From an uncultured Oscillospiraceae bacterium (GTDB lineage Bacteria > Bacillota_A > Clostridia > Oscillospirales > Oscillospiraceae): DNA of 13,464 nt. Within the stretch, counting starts at the first letter, position 1. Every line of letters begins with the position of its first letter. Below, piece by piece: positions 1 through 6,304 of the stretch. The DNA lies in assembly GCA_934635515.1 (NCBI GenBank), contig CAKTZK010000042.1:1-13464 (forward strand), written 5' to 3'. Under the pieces are notes generated by a model. That model was given only the letters and a program-made list of their open reading frames with translations. It was not told where the DNA came from and did no database searches. Both the position numbers and the translations under genes were made by a program.

Positions 1-31
1 TGAAACTTTTTCAGAGTTTCAAAAACTTAAG

Positions 32-63
32 CAGCGGAACGAAATAATTTTTTCGTTCCGCTG
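32..63. repeat. 13-bp perfect inverted repeat (hairpin)
   Basis: The arms CAGCGGAACGAAA (32-44) and TTTCGTTCCGCTG (51-63) are exact reverse complements around a 6-nt AT-rich loop. A smaller hairpin (TGAAACT / AGTTTCA, 1-7 and 15-21) precedes it. No clean T-tract follows on either strand, so it is not a convincing intrinsic terminator by itself. It may be the end of an interspersed element or part of the transcript end of a gene left of the window. Nothing between 64 and 235 looks coding or structured to me. Confidence 0.6.
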
Positions 64-235
64 TTGGATTCCTTGCGCGGGCGTGGTACTGTCCGAAACG
101 AAAACCACCTACCCCGCGAATCCAATGACGCATACCCGCGCCCTGCTTTCGTATGGACTTTGCGTCTATCTCCGTGCATAAGCGATTACGCGCTGGCACT
201 GGTCTTGCGGAGTCAATATCTGCTTGCCACACATC

Positions 236-322
236 CGTAGAGGCCGGCCTCCCCGATACTCCGCCCCCTACGAAGTTCTAACAGTAAACGGTGTGTAGGG
301 GTCGGCCTCCTGGACGACCCGA
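236..322. repeat. Two adjacent copies of a GTAGGGG-type intergenic repeat
   Basis: The first unit (about 237-271) starts GTAGAGG and ends CCCCTAC, which is inverted with one mismatch, and contains the perfect palindrome AGGCCGGCCT (241-250). The second unit (about 295-322) starts GTAGGGG and contains GGGTCG (299-304) inverted to CGACCC (315-320). Both share a GTAG(G/A)GG...CGGCCTCC core and resemble the unit at 484-520. Such short GC-rich dyads are dispersed between genes in Oscillospiraceae genomes. The family name is from memory, not from a search. Confidence 0.55.
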
Positions 323-351
323 CCTGGGCTTGCACCATGCCTCTTGAAGCT

Positions 352-390
352 GTCATTGCGAAGCCAGTGCGCACATTGCCAGTGGCAATC
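352..390. repeat. GTCATTGCGAAGCCAGTG-type dispersed repeat
   Basis: The unit opens with GTCATTGCGAAGCCAGTG and closes with GCCAGTGGCAATC. Its ends are inverted (ATTGC 355-359 with GCAAT 385-389), giving a small MITE/REP-like element. It lies directly upstream of a different repeat family at 401-444. The call rests on the dyad and on recollection of similar sequences scattered through gut Clostridia; copy number in this genome cannot be seen here. Confidence 0.5.
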
Positions 391-400
391 CTTAATATCC

Positions 401-456
401 AAAGGCTCCCCTGCGCAAGGGGAGCTGTCAGCCGTTAGGCTGACTGAGGGGTCGCC
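401..456. repeat. Double-hairpin interspersed repeat (GGCTCCCCT...CTGAGGGG type)
   Basis: Two consecutive perfect stems are visible: GCTCCCCT (405-412) with AGGGGAGC (418-425), and GTCAGCC (427-433) with GGCTGAC (438-444). CTGAGGGGTCG follows. The layout of two small stems and then TGAGGGGT is the form of a repeat I recall as widespread in intergenic DNA of Clostridia such as Faecalibacterium and Flavonifractor relatives. The function is unknown and it carries no coding potential. Confidence 0.6.
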
Positions 457-483
457 CGCCGTACCGCACCTTCAATAATGTGT

Positions 484-520
484 CCGTAGGGGCCGATGTC
501 CACATCGGCCCGTACCCCTT
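484..520. repeat. CGTAGGGGCCGATGT palindromic intergenic repeat
   Basis: A 10-bp perfect dyad, GGGCCGATGT (490-499) and ACATCGGCCC (502-511), surrounds a CC centre and is flanked by CCGTAG and GTACCCC. It belongs with the GTAGGGG units at 236-322. It sits just beyond the htrA terminator, the usual position for such repeats outside transcription units. Confidence 0.6.
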
Positions 521-532
521 GTAACCACCCCC

Positions 533-569
533 CAAAAAAGGCGGCACAGCTTTCGCTGTGCCGCTTTTT
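533..569. terminator. Intrinsic terminator downstream of htrA (likely bidirectional)
   Basis: GCGGCACAGC (541-550) and GCTGTGCCGC (555-564) form a perfect 10-bp stem with a TTTC loop. The stem is flanked by an A-run at about 533-538 and a T-run from 565. On the minus strand this gives a stem followed by six T residues beginning about 40 nt after the htrA stop codon, a canonical intrinsic terminator. The plus strand also has a T-run, so it could block transcription arriving from the left. Confidence 0.88.
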
Positions 570-578
570 CCTATAATT

Positions 579-1928
579 TTACTTTCTTCCGAAGAAGTAA
601 TCATACAGCGAGCCGTAGCTGCTGTTATCCTGCTGGCCCTGCTGGTTCTGCTGGTTCTGCTGGGAGTCCTGCTCCGTGTCGTCGGTCTTCACGTCAAAGG
701 TCAGGCTGGTGGTGTGGCTCTCCCCGTCCCGGAAATAGGTCACGGTCACGGTGTCCCCGGCCTTGTGCCCCTTCTTGGAGGCGGTGAGGTCGTCCATGGA
801 GGTGATGTCGGTGCTGTCGATCTTCGTGATCACATCGCCCATCTGCAGCCCGGCCTTTTCACCCGCACCGCCCTTGTTCACGCTGTAAACGAACGCGCCG
901 CTGGTCTGGTCGATCTGGTACTGGGCGGCCATCTGCTCGGTCATGGTACCGGCGGTGATGCCGAAGGAGGGCTTATCCGTTACCTGCCCGTTTTCCATGA
1001 TGTCCGTGATAACGGACTGCACATCCCCAATGGGAATGGCGAAACCCAGACCCTCCACGGTGGTGTCGGAGTAGCTGGAGTACTTGGCGGACACGATGCC
1101 CACCACCTCGCCGTACAGGTTCATCAGCGGGCCGCCGGAGTTGCCGGGGTTGATGGAGGCATCCACCTGGATCATGTTAAAGGGCGTGCCGTCCACATTG
1201 ATGGCCCGATCGCAGCAGGACACGATGCCCTGGCTCATGGAGAAGGTCAGCTCGCCCAGGGGGTTGCCGATGGCCAGCACCGTGTCGCCTACGTTCACGT
1301 CGCTGCTCTTGCCCAAGGTCACGGGCTGCAGGCCCGTGGCGTTGATCTTCAGCACCGCCACGTCGTAGTCGCTGTCGCTGCCTACCACCGTGGCCGGGTA
1401 CTCCGTGCCGTCATGCAGCGTCACCGTCACCGAGGACGCACCGCTGACGACATGGTGGTTGGTCACGATATAGCCGTCCTGGGTGATGATAAATCCGCTG
1501 CCGGAGGAGGCGGACTGGACGCTCTGGCCGAAAATGTTGGTGGACACAGAGGAGCAGTTGATGCTCACCACGCTGTTCACTGTGGAGGCGTACACCTCCG
1601 CCGGGGACATAAGCGTCTGGCCGCTGACCTGCTTCACGGTGATCTCGGAAGCGGTGCGGCTGCTCTGCTGGATGGTGGTCTTGCCGCTGCTGGAAAGGGC
1701 TGCGCCGCCGTAGCCCGCCGCGCCGCCTACCACCGCGCAGGCCAGCAGCAGCGCCGTGACCTTCACGCCGGTCTTTTGCCAGAAGGAGGGCTTCTTCGCC
1801 GCGGCGGACGGCTCCGTCTGTCCCTGGCTGTCCGGGGTGCTTTGCTGATTGCTGTAATTATAATGGTACAGATTCTCGGGGTTGCTGTACTCCTGACCCT
1901 CCTGACGGAAATCGTTGTTTTCGTTCAT
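579..1928 (-). CDS. HtrA/DegP-like membrane-anchored serine protease with PDZ domain
   Basis: A 449-residue trypsin-like quality-control protease. The cytoplasmic N-terminal tail (1-50) is rich in Asn, Gln and Ser. One membrane segment lies at about 54-77 (KVTALLLACAVVGGAAGY). The protease domain spans about 105-310 with the triad His159 (TNHHVV), Asp189 (DYDVAVL) and Ser264 (NPGNSGGPL). One PDZ domain covers about 318-412. The C-terminal tail is a short Q/N-rich stretch (423-434) followed by SSYGSLYDYFFGRK. Size and order match Gram-positive HtrA proteins (HtrA/HtrB/YycK group), which degrade misfolded proteins outside the membrane. The ATG at 1928 is preceded by AGGAGG with good spacing. 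It is a single-gene unit ending at the hairpin at 541-564, divergent from the FAD dehydrogenase. HtrA genes are often under a two-component envelope stress system, but none is in the window and I see no clear minus-strand promoter. Confidence 0.95.
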   Translation of the reverse strand: MNENNDFRQEGQEYSNPENLYHYNYSNQQSTPDSQGQTEPSAAAKKPSFWQKTGVKVTALLLACAVVGGAAGYGGAALSSSGKTTIQQSSRTASEITVKQVSGQTLMSPAEVYASTVNSVVSINCSSVSTNIFGQSVQSASSGSGFIITQDGYIVTNHHVVSGASSVTVTLHDGTEYPATVVGSDSDYDVAVLKINATGLQPVTLGKSSDVNVGDTVLAIGNPLGELTFSMSQGIVSCCDRAINVDGTPFNMIQVDASINPGNSGGPLMNLYGEVVGIVSAKYSSYSDTTVEGLGFAIPIGDVQSVITDIMENGQVTDKPSFGITAGTMTEQMAAQYQIDQTSGAFVYSVNKGGAGEKAGLQMGDVITKIDSTDITSMDDLTASKKGHKAGDTVTVTYFRDGESHTTSLTFDVKTDDTEQDSQQNQQNQQGQQDNSSYGSLYDYFFGRK

Positions 1929-1981
1929 GGTATTGGCCTCCTGTCGTCTCTATTTTTCACGCCTTTTTCCCAAGTGGGTCC

Positions 1982-2010
1982 TTGTGGCCCGGGAAAAAAT
2001 GTTGTATACT
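1982..2010 (+). promoter_or_regulatory. Sigma-A-like promoter for the FAD dehydrogenase / hydroxyacid dehydrogenase unit
   Basis: TTGTGG (1982-1987), a 17-nt spacer and TATACT (2005-2010) make a good housekeeping promoter pointing to the gene at 2123. The leader would be about 105 nt. Just after the expected start site is an 11-nt dyad, AACGG-A-CCGTT (2026-2036), which overlaps a wider GGAACG...CGTTCC pair (2024-2029 and 2041-2046), possibly an operator. An imperfect A/T hairpin (2083-2108) lies immediately before the ribosome site. The promoter is moderately supported; the regulatory dyads are suggestive only. Confidence 0.6.
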
Positions 2011-2122
2011 GTGTAATGATTCGGGAACGGACCGTTTCTTCGTTCCTATGCTTCTTATCATATCCTTTTATCTTAACCAAAGCTTTAAAAAAATATGAAT
2101 TTTTTAAGAAGGGGGGATTTCC

Positions 2123-3772
2123 TTGCTGAAGCTGGAGCAGGTGAAGCGCCGGCCGGAGGAGCCGGAGGACTGCCTGGCAAAAAAGGCGGCGGCACTGCTG
2201 CGGATTCCGGAGGCGGATATCCTCTCCCTGACCATTCTGCGCAGGGCGGTGGACGCTCGGCCCCCGATCTGCCTGGTCTATACCCTGGGGGTGAAGGTGA
2301 AAAGCGAGGGGGCGGCGCTGCGGCGCTGCCGAAGCAAAAATGTGTCCCGTTACGCGCCTCCCAAGCTCCCCGCACCGGGGTCCGTCATGGTACAGGAGCG
2401 TTCACAAAGAGCACAGAGCTGCCCATCATGCGCACCGGAATATCACCATGATGGACCGAAAGATCCGCCGCCCGTGGTGGTGGGCGCGGGCCCGGCGGGT
2501 CTGTTCGCAGCCCTGGTTTTGGCCCGGGCAGGGCTTCGACCCATCCTCCTGGAGCGGGGGCAGCCGGTGGAGCAGCGGCAGAAGGACGTGGAAAATTTCT
2601 GGTCCGGCGGGCCCCTTTGCCCGGAGTCCAACGTGCAGTTCGGCGAGGGGGGGGCCGGGGCCTTTTCCGACGGGAAGCTGAACACCGGCACCAAGGATCC
2701 CCGCCACCGCTTCATTTTGGAGCAGCTGGTTTCCTGCGGCGCGCCGGAGAGTATTCTCATTGACGCCAAGCCCCATGTGGGTACGGATATGCTGCATATC
2801 ACGCTGAAAAATCTGCGGAAGGAGCTGCTTTCCCTGGGGGCGGACATCCGCTTCGGCCATAGGCTGGAGGGGCTGGAGGTCCGGGAGGGCAGACTGACGG
2901 GCATCGCGGTCTCCCACGGAGAAAAAAGCTATACGCTGCCTGCCCGGGACCTTATTTTAGCCCTGGGCCACAGCGCCCGGGACACGGTGGAACGGCTCTA
3001 TGAACAGGGCCTTTCCATGGAGGCCAAGCCCTTTGCCGTGGGGGTGCGCATCGAGCACCTGCAAAGCCGCATGGACGCGGTGCAGTATAAGGAATACGCC
3101 GGGCACCCGGCCCTGCCCGTGAGCACCTATAAGCTCTCGTGCCACCTGCCGGAGGGGAGGAGCGTTTTCTCCTTCTGTGTGTGCCCCGGGGGCCAGGTGG
3201 TGGCGGCGGCTTCGGAGCCACGGCGCACCGTGACCAACGGCATGAGCGAGTATGCTCGGAGCGGTGAAAACATCAACGGCGGCCTGCTGGTGAACGTGAC
3301 CCCGGCGGATTTTGGCAGCGGCCATCCCCTGGCGGGCATCGCCTTTCAGCGCAGGCTGGAGGAGGCGGCCTACCGTCTGGGCGGCGGGTTCACGGCCCCC
3401 TGCCAGCGGGTGGAGGACTTTCTGCTGGGCCGCCCGTCCACCGGCTGCGGCAGCGTGAGACCCAGCTACCGGCCCGGGGTGTGCTACACCGATCTGCACC
3501 GGTGCCTGCCGGAGTTTGTTTCCCGCGCATTGGAGCAGGCCCTGCCCATTCTGGACAGAAAGCTTCCGGGCTTTGCCGACGGCGACGCCCTGCTGACGGC
3601 GGTGGAGAGCCGGTCCTCGGCACCGGTGCGTATTCCACGGGACGAAAACTATGAGAGCAATATAAAGGGCGTGTATCCCTGCGGCGAGGGGGCCGGCTAT
3701 GCCGGGGGCATCCTCTCGGCGGCGGCGGACGGCATGCGCTGCGCGGAAATTATACTGGCGAGAAATCTCTGA
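2123..3772 (+). CDS. NAD(P)/FAD-dependent dehydrogenase (COG2509 type)
   Basis: A 549-residue flavoprotein. Residues 1-80 form the N-terminal domain seen in this family (LRRAVDARPP...VYTLGVKV). The FAD dinucleotide motif GAGPAG is at 121-126, with the ribose-binding acidic residue in LLERG near 145. A family motif FGEGGAGAFSDGKL follows, and the closing FAD motif YPCGEGAGYAGGILSAA is near the C-terminus. The family is annotated as uncharacterised FAD-dependent dehydrogenases; the substrate is unknown. Start: TTG at 2123, supported by AAGAAGGGGGG at 2106-2116. Odd point: the linker at about 86-115 (MVQERSQRAQSCPSC...) between the N-domain and the FAD motif looks longer and less GC-rich than its surroundings. 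The gene is followed 36 nt later by the hydroxyacid dehydrogenase and is likely cotranscribed with it. Confidence 0.88.
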   Translation: MLKLEQVKRRPEEPEDCLAKKAAALLRIPEADILSLTILRRAVDARPPICLVYTLGVKVKSEGAALRRCRSKNVSRYAPPKLPAPGSVMVQERSQRAQSCPSCAPEYHHDGPKDPPPVVVGAGPAGLFAALVLARAGLRPILLERGQPVEQRQKDVENFWSGGPLCPESNVQFGEGGAGAFSDGKLNTGTKDPRHRFILEQLVSCGAPESILIDAKPHVGTDMLHITLKNLRKELLSLGADIRFGHRLEGLEVREGRLTGIAVSHGEKSYTLPARDLILALGHSARDTVERLYEQGLSMEAKPFAVGVRIEHLQSRMDAVQYKEYAGHPALPVSTYKLSCHLPEGRSVFSFCVCPGGQVVAAASEPRRTVTNGMSEYARSGENINGGLLVNVTPADFGSGHPLAGIAFQRRLEEAAYRLGGGFTAPCQRVEDFLLGRPSTGCGSVRPSYRPGVCYTDLHRCLPEFVSRALEQALPILDRKLPGFADGDALLTAVESRSSAPVRIPRDENYESNIKGVYPCGEGAGYAGGILSAAADGMRCAEIILARNL

Positions 3773-3808
3773 TTTTTCTGCCGGGGCTATAAAAGGAGGA
3801 CTTACACT

Positions 3809-4774
3809 ATGAAAAAGATCGCGGCTGCGGATGTGTTTTTTACCCCGGAGCATCTGGAGATGATCCAAAAAACGGCGGCGGAGTGCGGCTATAGCGTGGA
3901 TATTTATCCCGACGGGCATCTGCCCCGGGACAAGGCGGCGGAGTATGAGGTCGTTTACGGCTGCTGCCCGCCCCAGGAGCTGAAGGCGGCGGCCAATCTG
4001 AAGTGGTTTTGCAGCAGCTTTGCCGGGGTGGACATCTACATGGACGAGAGCATTTACCCCCACCCGGGGGTGCTGCTGACCAACTCCTCCGGCGCCTACG
4101 GCATTACCATTGCCGAGCACATCATCATGGTGACGCTGATGCTGCTGCGGCGGATGCCGGAGTTTGAAAAGGTGGTGCGGGAGAGAGGATGGCTGCGGAG
4201 CCTGCCCATGCGCTCCATCTGCGGCAGCGACATCACCATCCTGGGCACCGGCGACATCGGAAACAATTTTGCCCGCCGGGCCAAGGCTCTGGGAGCCAGG
4301 ACCGTTCGGGGCGTGCGCCGCACCAGAAAGGCCGGAGACCCCGCCTATGATGAGATGTACACTTTTGCGGAGCTGGACAGTGTGCTGCCCAAGACGGAGA
4401 TCCTGGTCATGGCCCTGCCCAGCACCCCGGAGACCCTGCACATTCTTAACCGCCAACGCCTCGCCCTGCTTCCGGAGGGGGCCTATGTGGTCAACGTGGG
4501 CCGGGGTACGGCCGTTGACCAGGAGGCACTGATGGACGCCCTCAACAGCGGGCACCTGGCCGGGGCCGCCCTGGACGTGGTGGTGCCGGAGCCGCTGCCC
4601 AAGGACCACCCTCTTTGGGGCGCCAAAAACCTGCTGCTGACGCCCCACATCAGCGGCAATATGTCCTTGGGCATTACCTGTGACCTGGACGTGGAGCTGT
4701 TCTGCGAGGATCTGAAAAACTTTGCCGCAGGGAAAAAGCTGGAGCGATTCGTGGACCGCTCTCTGGGCTACTGA
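3809..4774 (+). CDS. D-2-hydroxyacid dehydrogenase (GhrA/SerA-like fold)
   Basis: A 321-residue enzyme of the D-isomer specific 2-hydroxyacid dehydrogenase family, which interconverts 2-oxoacids and D-2-hydroxyacids with NAD(P)H. The Rossmann motif GTGDIG lies at 146-151. The catalytic set is complete: Arg232 in VNVGRG, Glu261 in PEPLP, His280 in TPHISGN. After the second Rossmann strand the usual Asp of NAD-dependent members is replaced by basic residues (VRGVRRTRK, 166-174), which resembles the NADPH-preferring glyoxylate/hydroxypyruvate reductases. I infer an NADPH-linked small 2-oxoacid reductase; the true substrate is not readable. The start ATG has AAAAGGAGGA at 3791-3800. The gene is second in a unit with the FAD dehydrogenase and ends just before the shared terminator. 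Confidence 0.92.
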   Translation: MKKIAAADVFFTPEHLEMIQKTAAECGYSVDIYPDGHLPRDKAAEYEVVYGCCPPQELKAAANLKWFCSSFAGVDIYMDESIYPHPGVLLTNSSGAYGITIAEHIIMVTLMLLRRMPEFEKVVRERGWLRSLPMRSICGSDITILGTGDIGNNFARRAKALGARTVRGVRRTRKAGDPAYDEMYTFAELDSVLPKTEILVMALPSTPETLHILNRQRLALLPEGAYVVNVGRGTAVDQEALMDALNSGHLAGAALDVVVPEPLPKDHPLWGAKNLLLTPHISGNMSLGITCDLDVELFCEDLKNFAAGKKLERFVDRSLGY

Positions 4775-4791
4775 GAGCCGGGAAAAATAGC

Positions 4792-4824
4792 AAAAAAAGA
4801 ACCGCCTTGGGCGGTTCTTTTTTT
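4792..4824. terminator. Bidirectional intrinsic terminator between converging genes
   Basis: AAAAAAAGAACCGCC (4792-4806) is the exact reverse complement of GGCGGTTCTTTTTTT (4810-4824), separated by a 3-nt loop. The stem has a GC-rich top and a 7-nt A-run/T-run base, so it works as stem plus T-tract on both strands. It lies between the stops of the hydroxyacid dehydrogenase (plus) and the DivIVA-like gene (minus). Confidence 0.92.
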
Positions 4825-4837
4825 CGCTAAAAACATA

Positions 4838-5434
4838 TCACCGGTCCAGAGACTGGTCCAGGGCATCCAGCTGAGACAGCATGTCGCTGAAGCCGGACAG
4901 GTCCGTCTCCTGCAGGATGCTGCGGGCGGAGTCCAGCTTTTCGGAGAAGCGCTCCAGCAGCTCCGCATAGCGGACACGGTTTTCCTCGCACCAGGTGCGC
5001 TGCTGGGCCACCAGGCCGTGGATCTGCTGGATGGTCTGGGCCCGGAACTCCTCGGTGCGGCGGTGGGCGCTGATCTCGATCTCGGCGATATGGTCGCGGA
5101 TCTTAGCGTATTCGTCCGCCTGGACCTGCAGCTGGTCGCAGCGCTCCTGGAGATCGTGCAGGGCGTCCTGCAGGTCGCGGTTTTCCTGGGCCAGGCGCTG
5201 GGCCTGCTGGGAAAGCTCCTCCTTTTCCCGGGCGGAATCCTCCATGCCGCCCAGCTGGGTGCGCAGCACGTCCGCCTCGTGGCGCAGCTGCTCATTCTCC
5301 TGCTGCAGCCTGTCATTGTCCTGGGTCAGCCGGTCCACCTGGGTCTGATTTTCCTTGGTGACCTTTTCAATATAGGCGACTACATCCTCCCGGTCGAAGC
5401 CGCCGAACATACGAGTTCTGAAATTTGCACTCAT
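4838..5434 (-). CDS. DivIVA-like coiled-coil protein
   Basis: A 198-residue soluble protein. The N-terminus MSANFRTRMFGGFDREDVVAYIEKV matches the short DivIVA/GpsB-type lead domain (FGG-F-x-x-DV-x-x-Y). A long coiled coil follows (about 25-150) with dense Glu, Gln, Leu and Arg heptads (QENEQLRHEADVLRTQL). The acidic, less helical C-terminus (DLSGFSDMLSQLDALDQSLD) ends the protein. DivIVA proteins mark curved or septal membrane and organise division or wall growth; this small version is a family-level call, and its partner is unknown. The ATG at 5434 is preferred over an in-frame ATG at 5515: it has GGAGG seven bases upstream, the family motif begins right there, and the longer start would overlap the -35 element of its own promoter. 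It is monocistronic. Confidence 0.85.
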   Translation of the reverse strand: MSANFRTRMFGGFDREDVVAYIEKVTKENQTQVDRLTQDNDRLQQENEQLRHEADVLRTQLGGMEDSAREKEELSQQAQRLAQENRDLQDALHDLQERCDQLQVQADEYAKIRDHIAEIEISAHRRTEEFRAQTIQQIHGLVAQQRTWCEENRVRYAELLERFSEKLDSARSILQETDLSGFSDMLSQLDALDQSLDR

Positions 5435-5486
5435 AGGTATCCTCCGTTTTTCCCGCGCTATGGACAGGAAATGATCTGTTTCTACT

Positions 5487-5515
5487 ACAATAGCACAATC
5501 CGCCATGGTTGACAA
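5487..5515 (-). promoter_or_regulatory. Sigma-A promoter of the DivIVA-like gene
   Basis: Read on the minus strand: TTGTCA (5515-5510), a 17-nt spacer and TATTGT (5492-5487). The predicted start near 5480 gives a leader of about 46 nt to the ATG at 5434. It faces away from the promoter at 5568-5596. Confidence 0.72.
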
Positions 5516-5567
5516 GCGGGAATTGCGGGGGGAAAGGCACGCTTTTTCTATTTTTGCAACAAAAGTA

Positions 5568-5596
5568 TTGACGAAAGAACGACACGGTTTTATAAT
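5568..5596 (+). promoter_or_regulatory. Strong sigma-A promoter of the TetR-kinase-aldolase-GtrA-aminotransferase operon
   Basis: TTGACG (5568-5573), exactly 17 nt, then a consensus TATAAT (5591-5596). Transcription should begin near 5603. That is almost on top of the GTG at 5609 and supports the ATG at 5648 as the first start codon. A weak dyad, GTGA (5609-5612) with TCAC (5621-5624), lies at the start of the transcript and might be an operator for the TetR protein encoded downstream. A near-consensus promoter with its own repressor next to it suggests repression as the main control. Confidence 0.85.
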
Positions 5597-5647
5597 AAAG
5601 GTAAACTTGTGAGCGGAGATTCACGACAGAGACCGGCGGAGAGAAGA

Positions 5648-6304
5648 ATGTATAAAAAACTGGACGAAAAGGCGAAAAAAACGATCCTGGAGACAGGGAT
5701 CGAAGAATTTGCCCAGCGGGGGCTGGACCGGGCCAATATCAACGTCATTGCCCGGAAGGCCGGGGTATCCGTGGGCGTGATCTACAAATATTTCGGCGAC
5801 AAGGACAGCTTTTTCCTGGCCTGCGTGCGCCACTCTCTGGCGCTGCTGGAGGAGGTGCTGCAGGGGGCCATTGCCCACGAGACGGACATTGAATCCGGCA
5901 TACGGGACATTGTGCAGGCCCTGATCGCCCACGCCCGGGAGCATCAGAGCCACAACGCCCTCTATAACGAGATCACCTCCGGCGGGTGCAAGAAATATGC
6001 CAAGGAGCTGGCCCGGGAGATCGAGGGCCGCACGGCGGCGGTCTATACCCAGCTGCTGGAGAATGCCCGGGCGGCGGGGACGGTGGACCCGGGGCTGGAC
6101 CCGGGGACGGTGGCCTTTTTCTTAGACGACCTGTTTATGATGCTGCAGTTTTCCTTCAGCTGCGAGTACTACCGGGAGAGAATGAGGATATTCTGCGGCA
6201 CGGACAGCACCGACGACACGGAGAAGATGACGGAATCCTTTATGCGCTTTATTAAAAATGCATTGAAAATGGGAGGGGATCGGGTTGTATGTGATCGCGT
6301 ATGA
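5648..6304 (+). CDS. TetR/AcrR-family transcriptional regulator, first gene of the operon
   Basis: A 218-residue regulator. The N-terminal helix-turn-helix is clear: ILETGIEEFAQRGLDRANINVIARKAGVSVGVIYKYFGDKDSFF is condensed here as ILETGIEEFA (13-22), INVIARKAGVSVGVIYKYF (31-49) and the KDSFF that follows. The remaining helices form the ligand or dimer domain, and the C-terminus is rich in aromatic residues (FFLDDLFMMLQFSFSCEYY). Start choice: ATG 5648 has GGAG at 5638-5641 with 6-nt spacing. The upstream in-frame GTG 5609 is only a few nt from the predicted transcription start and has no ribosome site. The end overlaps the kinase start by 20 nt, so the regulator is cotranscribed with, and probably autoregulates, the operon. 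Its effector is unknown; a substrate or intermediate of the downstream enzymes is a reasonable inference. Confidence 0.9.
   Translation: MYKKLDEKAKKTILETGIEEFAQRGLDRANINVIARKAGVSVGVIYKYFGDKDSFFLACVRHSLALLEEVLQGAIAHETDIESGIRDIVQALIAHAREHQSHNALYNEITSGGCKKYAKELAREIEGRTAAVYTQLLENARAAGTVDPGLDPGTVAFFLDDLFMMLQFSFSCEYYRERMRIFCGTDSTDDTEKMTESFMRFIKNALKMGGDRVVCDRV

Noticed and set aside
11..232. 73-codon minus-strand frame in the repeat-rich left end
   Set aside because: It runs through the 32-63 hairpin, has no visible ribosome site and no recognisable domain; more likely noncoding or repeat remnant.
401..456. Possible CRISPR or riboswitch from the repeated hairpins
   Set aside because: Only single copies of each hairpin, no regular spacers, no aptamer pattern, and no downstream gene on the right strand.
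558..2129. 523-codon plus-strand frame opposite htrA
   Set aside because: It mirrors the protease gene, is rich in His, Gly, Val and Leu as expected for an antisense frame of GC-rich DNA, and begins inside the terminator. The minus-strand frame has a complete catalytic triad.
2957..4648. 563-codon minus-strand frame across the FAD and hydroxyacid dehydrogenase genes
   Set aside because: It runs opposite two clearly conserved genes and through the 36-nt gap between them; the translation is low-complexity His/Gly/Ala/Arg with no motif.
4838..5515. Longer DivIVA-like start at 5515
   Set aside because: The extra 27 residues would overlap the -10 and -35 of the gene's own promoter and precede the family's N-terminal motif; 5434 has the ribosome site.
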